Notes under the pieces: generated by a model | What the model was told of the DNA's origin: nothing | Databases searched by the model: none | Seen by the model: only the letters and a program-made list of their open reading frames with translations | Position numbers and translations under genes: made by a program | NCBI RefSeq assembly: GCF_030052815.1 | Contig: NC_079507.1 | Location: 62,032,619 to 62,096,618 of the forward strand | Direction of reading: 5' to 3' | DNA from: Hevea brasiliensis | Lineage: Eukaryota; Streptophyta; Magnoliopsida; Malpighiales; Euphorbiaceae | DNA length: 64,000 nt | Part shown: positions 23,338 through 35,291 of the stretch, one piece after another | How the letters are laid out: each line of letters opens with the position of its first letter | Position numbering within the stretch: position 1 is the first letter of the stretch

Positions 23338-24659
23338 GTTGTTCCGGGGTAGGGACTAGCCCATCAACAGTAGGTTTTGCTTAAGCTCGGGCTGGGGAGT
23401 TCGCCCCTTCCACTTGGGCTCGTTTCTAGGCCTCGAGCTCGGCCTTTGTGGTAGTAACAGCAGCCTTCTTTTTCTCCAAAACTTTTTTAGCGAGCTCTTT
23501 TTTCCTCTTTTAAGCTGCCTTATCAGCATCGCCTCCTGCCATATCTGTATAGAAAAAAAAAAAAGTTAATGAGTTCATGATAATCATAGAACTTGAGACG
23601 AGAAGCTTTACCCTTCCCAGACCTGAGATCAGAAAGCTGGAGTGGAACGTCTTTTTGGGTGATCACGTTCATTATCCACCACTTAAGCTTAGCCTCAATA
23701 ACGTCTGAGCACAGGTATTTGTGAGTGTTCACCTGACTCTTGGGCTCCTTCACCATAGCCTTCTCGACCTCGTTGAAATCGATTTTCTTTTCTAGCCTAT
23801 CGGCCAAGTAATTCCAGCTCTGTGGGATGCCTTCGAAGCCACAGGGATCTCAACTCTGCAGGATAAAGAACTGATATTTCCAATTCTTCAACGAGGAGGA
23901 AAGATTAGCGAAGAGCCCACAGTTTGGCTTCGCCTGAAAAAACTAATATTCATCATTCTTTTATAGAGCGAGTTAATGTAGTTTGGCAAAGACTTTCACC
24001 ATGGGCTCCAAGCCTTTAACTCAACATAAACCTTGGAAGGCCACTAGAGTTCACCATGAGTTCGGATGTAGTTGAGCCACGCAGACTCGATGGTATCTTA
24101 AGACATCCTTATAAAATTGATCTAAGGGAAATCGCAACCTAGCTTTGAACTGTTCTTCATAAGTCATAATCTGATCTCCCTCCTCGAAGTGATCATCCTA
24201 GAGATCCCCATGACATCTAATGAGCTCGATAGCATCAGTCGCGAGATTGTACTCCTAACTGATCTGTGCTAGCTCAGAGCGGTTAAGAACTGACACTATC
24301 TCATCGACCAGGAAAGCTTCTTTCCTTGGGATCGGAGCTTGTCCCTGGCTCAGCCTGGCAGGCTGGTTAGAGATTGGATGGACCGCTATTTCAATCTTAG
24401 GTCGCCCACTTGGTCCGACCTCTTCACCTTCATCGGAGGTCCATGAAATGTGTACTGATGGTAGGCTCCCCGCTCTCTAACCATCAGTGCTACTCATTTT
24501 CAGTTGAAGAAAGAAAATGTATGACGAAAAAAGATCAAATACTATAACTTCGATGAAAAATGTTACTAGAAATTAAGAACTAAGAGAGAACTCGTCGAAG
24601 ATTTGAGAGAAGAGAGAGAATGCAGAAACACGAAATGTGAGAGTGACGGCCTTCCCCCC

Positions 24660-24671
24660 TATATATATATA
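24660..24671 (-). promoter_or_regulatory. Candidate TATA box of the gypsy-type gene
   Basis: A TATATATATA tract on the minus strand about 165 bp upstream of the ATG at 24497, followed by a CT-rich leader. Spacing suits a plant promoter or an LTR promoter. Confidence 0.35.
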
Positions 24672-24699
24672 GCCTTGAGCATTTAATGCTTATGAGACC

Positions 24700-27675
24700 C
24701 GAAGCGATACCTCAGTTAACAAGATATTTAATGTTTTCCTAATATTCAATGCACACTAAAAAAGACCGGATAAGGATAGATAATATAAAGGAGATTGGAT
24801 GAAGGGCTTTTGAGTGACCACATAGATCGAATTGAAAGAATTTGAATAAAGGGTGATGTGAAGAGACCACAGGTTTCTAAGAGATCGAAGAAAGTAACTT
24901 CATAAAGGAAGACAGGACAGATCAAGAGAGATCGAATGAGGATGTTTTAAATGACTGAAGATCAGTTCAGATGGAGGGACCTGATAAAGAGATTAGAAAC
25001 CACCAGATCGGAAGGACATCAAACTAAGATTGGGATAGAAAGGTTGTGTGAGGATTTCAGAGACATCACTTTGAATCCTAGCCCTTGATTTGCAATATTG
25101 AATTTTCACCATCAGATTTGAGTTAGTTAAAGCGATTGGGGTATGATTCAATCTTCACCATTAATCCTACTTGTAAGGATGAATTCGGGCCATTGATTCA
25201 GGGCAGTTAAAGCATTTTAGTAGGCTCCAGTTTCCATCGTTGATTTTATTTGTAAGGAAAAATCTCAGGCCCTCGGATTAAAGTAACAAATACAAATTTG
25301 GTACCTTTCAATCCCAACCCTTAATTTGATTTAAAAGGCATAACGCCCAACCATTGGATCAAAGAGGAAAAGGATGGAGAAGTCCTGGATTGATGGTTGC
25401 CCTTAAATCCTTGGTCACTTTAATTCTTGACCCTCGGATGTTGTCCTTTTAAATCCAGACCTTTCTCTTTTTTATCTTGAATCCTGGCCCTCGATTTTAA
25501 GGCCTCTGTTTCCTATAAATATCCAAAATGTTCACTATTGAAGGGGTCCTTTTTCCAAAAAGAGCTGAGAGAATATAAGGAGGAGGCTATAGAAACATTA
25601 GTTTTTTTAAAGAATCCTCATTGCAACATCAGCATCAAATAGCTCACTTTTTCCAAAGTGCCCTAACCCATCACTTCTAAAAAATCAATTTGATAGTGCT
25701 TTGGCTTCGTTATAAGCTTCATACATCAGAACTCACTTTATCCTGTCATTGCTAGAGCCCTTTCACAGGTAAAACTTTTAACGTCTACATGTTTCTTCTA
25801 AAGGGGATAGTTTGAGTCATATCCGTAATGTTACATAAGTTAGAATTAGAGCTCTATAAATATTTAGTTATGCCAAACTCTTAGGGAAATAAGGTTAAAA
25901 TTTACTTATGCTTGTTTTGTAAATATTACTGTTATGTTATTGTGGTAGTAGAAAATATCATTTCTATCATTTTACTTTATATTAAAAGTATGTTTTTTTT
26001 TTTAAGAAGCGTAGGAACCATAGTTTGGGTTCGGATAAAATAATAAGTTGTATTAAAAATATGTTTCTTATTTCGAAATAGTTTAGGAATAATTGTTTGA
26101 GTTCGAATAAGATAATAGGTTATAGTTAGAGTTCGGATATAATAAATAGAGTGAAGAGAGTTCAGACATGATTGTAAGAGATTGAAAATAATAAAAGCGA
26201 GATGTGTGCGACAGGATGAGTTCGGATATTGTGTGGCTAGCAAATCTGAAAGATCAGAAATAACGAGTGTATAGCTGTCATTTACATGCTTGTATTTATG
26301 CATAACAAGGAGTTAGGGAATAGTATATTTTTCTCATTTTATAGCTTTTTTGTCATTTTATAGCTCAGGAAATAATGAGAGTTCGGAAGTAATGCTGTCC
26401 TGTATTTGTTAACATTTTGAAGGTGAATCTTTCTTTTTATAAAATATTGAGAGTTCGGGAGAGAACCCTTTCCTCGAACCCCCTTCCATGCTTATGAATT
26501 TTTTTTATATCCTCTATAAAAACTACAATCTCTTTATAAAAAATGAGAGCTCGAGAGAAAGTCATTTTCTTGAACCCCCTTTCATATTTATATAAAGCAT
26601 CTTAACGTCTCTTAAAGTTCGGAGAAAAGTTTTTTCTATTTAATATTTCACTAAATTTATGATTTTTGTGCCAAAAGGGAGAGTCCTTCCTTTGATTTTT
26701 TTTTTAAATATATTTTTACAAATGTATTTCAATATTAGGTTCACATAAGAGTCGTTCCATGAACTCTAAATTTTTACACCAAGTTTTCTTATAGCTGAAA
26801 TCCAATGGAGAGTCCTTGGAGTCATTACATTCTTAACCTTTCGAGCACAAGGGAGAGTCTTTTCTTAGATTATATTTTTCACTGAGGGAGAGTCCTTCCT
26901 CAAATTTAATAATTTAAGCTTCTACAATTTGACTCATAATCTATAAATTGCAAATTCATCGATCAATATGGATAAAAATTTTATGGTTGATATCGCTGAT
27001 GATGTGACTTTGATTCATTAACTGAGAGTCCTCATTGATGAAGAAAACTCTCTAGGCTTTAATTAACACATTCTTTTTGAATTGAAGTCCCAATTAAAAG
27101 GAATAAAAATCTATACCCATATTGGTTCAATTATAAAAATTCACTTCACGCACCACACCCTCAATTGTTTGGATGCCAATGATGAGAGGAATGATGAGTG
27201 AGCCGAGAGTCTTCCTTACTTATTATGAATCTCTAAGAACCAAATAATGCCTCTTCGAAATTAGAGTCATAATTTTACAGAGGGAGGAATTTAATAATCA
27301 TGACAAAAGACAGAGTCACAATTCACCAAGGGTCATCCCATCTACCTATGTTCTTGGGACAACCCGAAGGGTGAGACATCAAATGTTCCTATAGTAAATA
27401 TGGGCAATAACTTTGTAACTTAAACCTCGAAATTATCGGTTATAAGTTATAAAGAGCTTATCCTTAAAGCCACATACCCTTGTTGAATGACGATATGGGT
27501 GCCTAACACCTTCCCTACGCGTATATAGACCCCGAACCTAATATCTCTGTCTTAGAAGTGGTAAATTTTTTTTTGACAACAAATGATTTCTTTAATTTTT
27601 CTCAAAATTAAAGTGGTGACTTCTCACTTTTCACTTAGGTGAGAGTCGTCCGACGATCGCAAAACTCTTGTGACA
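24700..27675 (+). mobile_element. Candidate long LTR of an Ogre-type gypsy element (possible solo LTR)
   Basis: 27490-27675 carries a phrase I associate with the 3' part of long plant gypsy (Ogre/Tat) LTRs: GGTGCCTAACACCTTCCCTA, then GACCCCGAACCTA, then GTGGTGACTTCTCAC, then GTCCGACGATCGCAAAACT, ending TGTGACA at 27675. A TATAAATA box at 25514-25521 could be its promoter. Between them, 26640-27060 repeats the motif GAGAGTCCTTCCT. No primer site or gag follows 27675, so a solo LTR or a truncated element is possible. The left border was not found and 24700 is nominal. Confidence 0.4.
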
Positions 27676-29032
27676 TTATCGATTGGAGTTAAAGACACTC
27701 TTATGGTATATAGTGTAATTAAAGTTATAAATATTTTGGATTGCATCTAAATGAGATTGAAATAGGCTAATATATTTAATATAAATAGTTTATTGAAAAT
27801 ATTTTATTGGGTGTAATTTAATTGATGAATAGTTATTCTTTCGCTTGTAATTAATGATTATATTTTTTTAGCTTTTTGTAGTAGTTATTTTTCCTTTTTT
27901 TTTTTCCTTCTAAATCCCATCAAAATGTGAGCTTCTTGGATTCTTTTTTCTAATTTTTCAAAGTATGGCATAATAAAATAAAAACACGTATCCTCATATT
28001 CCTCGCCTAATTCAGCATGTACATATATATAAGTTTTTTTAGTTTTGAGTTGGAGCACAATAAAGCTAATAGTGGGTGGGGATTACAGTGGACCCAAATT
28101 AAAGATGAAATTTCCGAAGCGGTTTAAGTCCGGCTCCGGCCTGGCCCAAGGTCTACTCAAAAGTATGAGCTAGCTTTTTTTTTTTTTTTTTAAAGTATGA
28201 GCCGGTTTCCGGTGCGCCAAAACATGTTGCTACAGTGCAGAAGCATGGAAATGTGAGTGAGTGAGTGGCCGAGGGAATTGGTGGGCCCATATTCCTGCTA
28301 TCCCTATCACACGCGCAATTCACGGAAAGTGTTGGTCAAATTATACTCCAAAATTCCTTTTTTTTTTGTTTTTAAATTTTATCTAAACACCAAAATAAAA
28401 CTACTTCTTTGTTTCCCTTGTCCATGAGATTAATTTTGTTATTTTTAATACTTTTCATCAATAATATTATTTTTTATTAATTTAAAATTAAAAATTAAAA
28501 ATTTATATTCTTAAATATAACTCTAATATTATTAAATAAAATATCATATCAATGATTTTACATTATGCATAAACAAGATGATTTTGCAAATAAATGTAAA
28601 TTTATGTTATATAGAATTATAGGCATTATTAAAAATAAATAAAATTAAAAAAAATGTATAATCCAAATAAATTTATCATAAAAAGGAAACACTCTCTCTC
28701 CCCACCACTGTCAGACGACAATGAAGATGACGCTCACGGTGACGATTCTGATTAGGGGGAGACGGTAAACTGACACGTTTGGTTTTGTGGATAAAGTCAC
28801 AATACCATCAAAAATGGCCACCAAACTTTTTAGGCGCGTGTTCTTCATTCTCTTTAACTGCTCGTGGGTATATCACCACAACACTCTTTATTACAATAAA
28901 GAAACAAAAAAGCCCCTCTCTTTATCAATTATCTTTGCCATACCCAATGCCAATCGCCAACAGAACATATACATAAACGATTTGGTTGGATTCATAGACC
29001 AGAGAAAGAAGAAGAAGCAGAATAAGAAGAAG
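27676..29032. other. MYB upstream region
   Basis: AT-rich spacer (27680-28060) followed by a more GC-balanced stretch (28070-28330) and the MYB 5' flank. No other gene is seen. A plus-strand frame is open in phase with the MYB ATG from 28787. Confidence 0.5.
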
Positions 29033-30489
29033 ATGAGGAACCCATCAACGGCTACTTCTGCAGGAGGAGGACCACAAGCAGCGACGACAACAGCGAAAAC
29101 ACCATGTTGCAGCAAGGTAGGGTTAAAGAGAGGGCCATGGACGCCTGAAGAAGATGAGCTTCTTGTCAACTACATCAAGAAAGAAGGGGAAGGTCGCTGG
29201 CGTACCTTGCCTAAAAGAGCTGGACTTCTCCGCTGCGGTAAGAGTTGCCGTCTCCGATGGATGAACTACCTCCGTCCTTCTGTAAAACGCGGCCAGATCG
29301 CTCCTGATGAAGAAGATCTCATTCTTCGCCTGCATCGCCTCCTGGGAAATAGGTATGCATATGTTAATGAATGAATAAAAATATGTTTTTTTTTTCTGTC
29401 TTTGTTTTAGATTATTCTTTGTTTGTGGATTGGGTTTTTAGGGTTTGGTCTGTGGATTTTGTCATTTCATGAGTTCAGTCCTGCGAGTTCTAGTGCTGAT
29501 TTCTCTTGTCTTCGTCCAGATAGGTCTAGGGTTTCATCTTCGTCATCTCTATCTCATTAAAGAAATACCTAGGTCAGGAAACTATCTGGGTTTCTTCCTA
29601 ATTTAGCTAAAAACCTATCTTCTCTAGTAAATATATTACCTATGATATGAATCTCAAGGACTTTTAACACCTCAGATGTAGATAATATGACTACTTAGAA
29701 TTCATCAGGGTTTGTTTACAGTGCATCATTTTTCGTTGGAAATGCCCAACATAACTTAACTTGCACTGGTGTTTTATGTTTGTGTTATTTAGGTGGTCAT
29801 TGATAGCTGGGAGAATTCCAGGGCGTACAGATAATGAGATCAAGAATTACTGGAACACTCACCTGAGCAAGAAGCTCATAAGCCAAGGAATCGATCCAAG
29901 AACCCACAAGCCACTCAAGCCTGAATCTGTTGATCATCACAAAGCTTCTTCATCTAAAGCAAATCGCAAAACATCAAGCTCTAAGAGTAATAATAACAAT
30001 CCAGCTGGTGCAGCTGCTTCTTCTGGTGTGGAAGAAACAAACAGCGGGGGCAGTACTCAAATCATCAGCAACGAACAAAATTTATACATCGAAAACACTT
30101 CCTTGGATCATCACTACCACATTAACGGGAACAATAATAATGCAAGCCATGGATATTCAAGCTTGCTGAATTGTGGTGATGGTACTTGTGGGATGTATTT
30201 GAGAAGCAACGTTCAAGGGCTTAACAACGAAGAAGACGAAGATATCAATTACGGCACCGATGATGTCTTCTCTTCATTTCTCAATTCGATCATCAATGAG
30301 GAAGCTTTCACTAGTCAACAGCATCAGCAGATGCAGCAACAAGCCGACCTGATTGTGCCCAGTTCGGATCCTTTGGTTTCTATCAGTACTGCTTCAACGA
30401 TAGGCGGTGGCTCTAGCTGGGAATCTGTGCTCATGTCCTCCACTTTTAACCGAAATGATCCCATCAAGAAGGTTAATGACCATCTCTAG
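29033..30489 (+). CDS. MYB5: R2R3-MYB transcription factor, MYB5-like
   Basis: Nuclear DNA-binding regulator. MYB5 relatives act with bHLH and WD40 partners in seed-coat mucilage, trichome and proanthocyanidin programmes. Two exons, 29033-29352 and 29793-30489, give 338 residues; the intron interrupts an Arg codon (phase 2) in [12 protein letters not shown]2 covers about residues 32-82 and R3 about 85-133, with the regular Trp spacing. The bHLH-interaction signature D95-L96-R99-L103-L110-R114 is complete. TPCCSKVG before R2 and [13 protein letters not shown] (263-275) near the C terminus match MYB5 proteins rather than the MYB4 or TT2 groups. The tail is rich in Asn, Ser and Gln. The same frame is open for 82 more codons upstream (ATG at 28787), but that part lacks MYB-like content and is probably leader. 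Orthology is inferred from motifs. Confidence 0.92.
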
Positions 30490-33400
30490 TAGCAGCCAAT
30501 ATTCCAAATTAAGCACCTGCATTCGCTGAGACGCATGAAATTAATTTAAGTTGGTTAATTAGTTAACAAAGAATGCTAGGGGTTTGATCGGTTAATTATT
30601 TTATGTATGCTATTTAATTATATATAATCTACATATATATACATACATATTCTTGTTTGGTGTTTGTAAGCATATTAATTCCATTTCCAGAACAATGTAT
30701 GGCGAAGACTTGTGTGCGAATGAATGTAATTTGTTATATTTATCATCATCGTTGCATCTCAGATTTCCATTGAAATTTCTCAGATTTAACTTGAAGGCTC
30801 ATCAAGGATCAATATTTCCAGCAATTATTCAAAAGAAAATGGGTGTGTGTGTGTATATACATACAGATATATATATATATATATATATATTCATAATCTC
30901 TAATCAATTTCTTTCATGATCAAACTGATAAATTTGAAGAGGTTCCTTCAAATTATAGATTAAATGGATTCTAGCATTTTGATTTTACTATCGAATAGAT
31001 TTTTTTTTATTAATAATAATACATAAATATGTAATATTACGAGAAATGCAAGTGATCTAATAGCATTGCATGATAATTTATTCAAACAAGTCAATTTTAA
31101 GAATTTACATATAATTTGCCTTAAGTGCTAATTCTCAAGTTCTTTGGACATGATTTTATTTATAGTTAGAAATTCAATGCATGGCTTTTCTTCTAGTACG
31201 GATAAAGTTCTTTACTGGAATGTTTTTTGGTATGTTGAGAAAGTTTTAAAGAGAGGAATTGTACTTATAATTTCTTGCATTATAAGATAAATAATTCGAT
31301 TATTGGACTACTATGTATATAGCTAATGACAAGGCCTTTGATGGCTGTGGCTGAGAAATGTGATCAATTGAAAATCAACTACTCATGTTTTTAATGTTTA
31401 AGTAAAGTATTATATATGTTAGAAATAGATTTAATAGATTTCACCATATTCACAATAATTTTAACATTATTTATTGTTGCTATTGAATTCTATAATGTTT
31501 TCAAGATGATCATATCATGCTGTTAAAAATTTAAACATGTTGTTAGTAGTGATGTGTATAAACTCTCTAACCTAAAGTTTTTAACAATATTTTTACATTA
31601 ATATACAATACTAATATAAATGATGTTGTATGTATTATTTATTATTTTATATGTTATCTTAATGTCTAGATATATTATCTTGATATTATATATGACTTTA
31701 ATATCATATACAAAACGTTGTTAAAAAAAAAAAAAGTGATGTTATAACCTACATATCTAATCTTGCTACCTTTCGGTAGTGGTCGATGCTTTTGCATGGG
31801 AAGATATCTTTCCATGCATCTTTGTTCATTTTCTAACATCTCTTTGTCAATTTTCGACTGTTAAATAATAATTCAATAGAATTTTGTATTCCAGGCTACT
31901 TATACATACTCAAATGGTCTTGTCTATATGCATCAACAATAAACAGATATTCTAAATGCACCACAATATTAAAAAATTATTAGTCCAAATTCTTGATAAA
32001 TTATGGTTTTATTCACAAGCAAATGTATCTCAAATATAAAGCAGCTCAATACTTGGAAGAACAATTTGTAAGAGAAATTTTTACTTAAATTTAATTTATC
32101 ACGCATCCAAAATATACAACATATATTGTGAGTTCATATATAAAATAGGTATAATCTATATATTTGTGTTCTAAATTCATAATAGATTGGATTTAAGTAA
32201 ACTTTTTCTCTCTAAATATTTTAGAATTACTTATGAAATAACTTGAAGGCTTCCCCTAGAAGAAGAATTATCTATCATGAAATCATGGGTAATCTGATTT
32301 TGGCTTGAGTTTTTCTATCTATCAGTATGGTGTTAATTAAGTTTTCACCATAATATATGGTGAGAGAGCGAAGTCAGTATGTGCATATCTCATGGCTTAT
32401 TTGATATTTTATTAATTGATAAGAATCCTTTATGATATATCTATCTCATGATTATCAAAATTTTAAGGAAATATTTTTCCATATAACCAAAAGAAATATT
32501 CATCTGTTCTTTTAACTCGTTTCTCTTCCAACCAACCACCCAAGGGATTGTGATAAAGACAGAGGGTGGGCTCCTAGAGTATTAGTTAATATTGGGCTGC
32601 CATGAAAATCGAGTTTTTGGATTGGGCTTTGGTGGGTCAACACAACAAGCCGAACAAGTAAGCCCGAAGCTAAATCTTACTATATATATTTCTATTTTTC
32701 CATGGACCAACTCTCAATTGAATTTTTCAAAAATTTTATAAAGTGATTCTAAACTTCATTTAATTTTTTAAAAAATTTTCAACCATGATATTAAACGAGT
32801 CAAAGTCACAAAATTAAAAATTAAAATTAAATTCATAAAAAATTAATATAAAACATATTATATGTTGTTTAATAAATAATCTTGCCCATTAAATACTCAT
32901 GATTCTTAGTTTTTTTTTTTTCTGAATAATTAAATTGAACCCATCTACGTGGTAATTTGATCAATATAATTAGTTTAATATACTGGAAGCATTAAATTTT
33001 AGCGTTCTCTTAAACACAAAATTTCATCTTTTTCGTATTAATAGATTGTGAAATTCATAATTTTATATAAAAAAAGTATATGATTTACGAGTACATAATT
33101 ATTTCTCAATTCATTAAACACAAAAAATCTATTAAAACTTTGAAGGGAAGATTGATATGTGAGCCTCAACTCAAGACTGAAACTAACAGTCTTCCATTAC
33201 AGTATCTGATTGGTAGATGGTTGACTTGTTGTCCAATTGCAGGGTAGGTTGGTTGACCATTTATTATTTCCATTTTAATTTTATGTACTTTTTGCTTAAA
33301 TAATACGTGTACATATACAAGTACACTTACCCGTATTCCCCCTTAACTATTCAAGGAACTAGTACTCCAACCATAAAAATCAGAATTATATTAAAAAATT

Positions 33401-33950
33401 TTATAGAAATATTAATAAATCACTGAATATATTTGGATAATTAATTGAATTCTAGAAAAAATAATGAATATATTTTCTTTCCATAATATCCTATATTTTG
33501 TTAAAAGACTACAATTTAATATATTCTTTTTAGATAGAACATACAGAAAATGAATTTTTTTTTTAAGAGCTTGATCACTAAAGTTTTAATGAAATGGTAT
33601 AGTTTTCACCAATTATCTGAACAAATTAATTAACAATCTTCCAAAGTTTAGTATAATTAACCAATAAAAAACTCATACATGAAAAGGAACTTTGAGCATC
33701 ATCTGATAAAGTTATGCCTAATTGAAAACAAGCAACAAAGATACAAACCCAGAAATTAAATTTGCAGAAGAATGAAATCAATGGCCATGTATATATCATC
33801 ATTATTCATTCACTAACAACCACATGAACAAGAAAAAACAGAGCATTTTCCCGTATTACACTCAAACAATAAAAGATATATACAAGAAAGAAGAAAAATA
33901 GGAAGAAATCAATACCAACATACAGCAATTGAAGAGTAGGTAAAAAATTG
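30490..33950. other. Intergenic spacer downstream of MYB5
   Basis: AT-rich with a short TA repeat at about 30867-30890. Nothing coding or structured is recognised. The MYB transcript 3' end should lie within the first few hundred bases. Confidence 0.5.
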
Positions 33951-33961
33951 ACGATGACTTA

Positions 33962-34012
33962 CCCGGCAATCTTTGTATCGCGAACGTTGAACCGCAATGT
34001 TTCTGTCAGCTC
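33962..34012 (-). other. Possible orphan exon with splice sites
   Basis: On the minus strand a 51-nt stretch is bounded by AATATAG (acceptor-like) and GTAAGT (donor-like). It is more GC-balanced than its surroundings. No protein family is recognised. It may belong to an unannotated non-coding or decayed gene. Confidence 0.2.
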
Positions 34013-35291
34013 CCTATATTATTGAAAATGCATATGCTGGAAACAGATGAAGCAAATAAAAAGGAGAAGGAAAGCTACAAAACAGAAGAAGAGAGTTATT
34101 TTTCTTTGTTTTTATGTATCAGAAGGATTGCAGAGAATTTGTTTTCACAATGTATGAGGAGGAGTGGAAGACAAGTGTAGGTTTCGGATTAAGAAGGGAA
34201 AGCAAAAAGGGTGTTGGTGTATTCGAAAAGGAATAACTGAATAAGGAAGAAAAAGAAATAATTTTTGACCGGTAGATTTGTTGAAGGATTACCGGCTGAT
34301 CAAGTAAATAGTGGACCGACCAAACGTTCTAAGCTGAAGAGTTAGATTTTGTTAGACAGAACCACCTTTCTTTCCTACACTCACCCAATGCTCTTCTCTT
34401 CTGTGTCTGCCTATCATTCCAAAAGGGTATATCTTTCATTTTAATTATTTTTTTTTTAATTATTGAATCAAATTTTGTAACTCCACTTATATGAGCGTAG
34501 CAAAATATAGTTGCTCTTAAGCTCATATAAAAGATGAGGGTTGCGATAGATTGATAACTAACTTAAAATTTAATAATTTCTTATGATATAAATTTTTATG
34601 ATTAGACTAAAATTTGAGCTCTTTGTTAGCGAGTGACAGTGTGATAACAATACTAATTCCAGCAAATGAGCTTCTTAAATGCCCAAGTATAATCTCTTAC
34701 ATATCATATTTATCATATTAATCCATACAAAAGGGTTGGATACAATTTTTTCTTGATGATCAAGAAATTAAGCATGTGACATGAGGTCTAGGCGCAACAT
34801 GCGAAAGATTTGGCCTCAGTTCATTTGAAGCGGTAATAGGCTCATTTTATTATTCAATTCGATAACCATAATTAACATTGAAAAAAATCAGTTCCAGCGG
34901 TGGCAGGTGATTTTCTTTATTCTGTACGTAATGGATTCATTATTTACTGTGTGGCAGAAAGTAAGTATTTCCTCCTCTGTGCAATGCCACCATAACCATA
35001 ATTAACATGAGGGAGCTTGAATATTGATTATGATGAATTTACATGAGTTATCATGATAAATGATTATAATTACATAGTTGTATTTTAAAATTTATCAAAG
35101 AGAGGAATTGTATTCACCAAATAAAGGCAAAATTCGCAATCCAAAACAATTTACTGCCCCCTAAAGAGAAAAAAAAAATCTATATTTTCACCTAAATATC
35201 AATTGCCTAGAAAACTTCAAAAGGGATTGATGGCGTAAATAAGCACGCACTTTTTCATTTGCTAAAAAATACTCAGAACTCCCATTGATAA
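34013..35291. other. Spacer, no gene recognised
   Basis: Mixed composition. A short inverted repeat (TTATATGAGC ... GCTCATATAA) lies at about 34488-34530. No coding feature can be supported. Confidence 0.45.

Larger units (their letters stand above)
21900..24497 (-). pseudogene. Gypsy-type transposon protein (plant 'transposase_28'-like), broken
   Basis: On the minus strand from an ATG at 24497-24495, successive frames read like the putative gypsy-type transposon protein found in many plant genomes. There is an acidic start, a segment near 24050 with VCVAQLHPNSW, one near 23930 with QAKPNCGLFANL, a segment 23807-23523 open for 94 codons, and an Ala/Glu-rich coiled-coil end at 22274-22005. 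Stops interrupt it from codon 7 onward. A Cassandra TRIM is inserted at 22608-23337. The molecular role of this protein type is not established. Confidence 0.55.
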
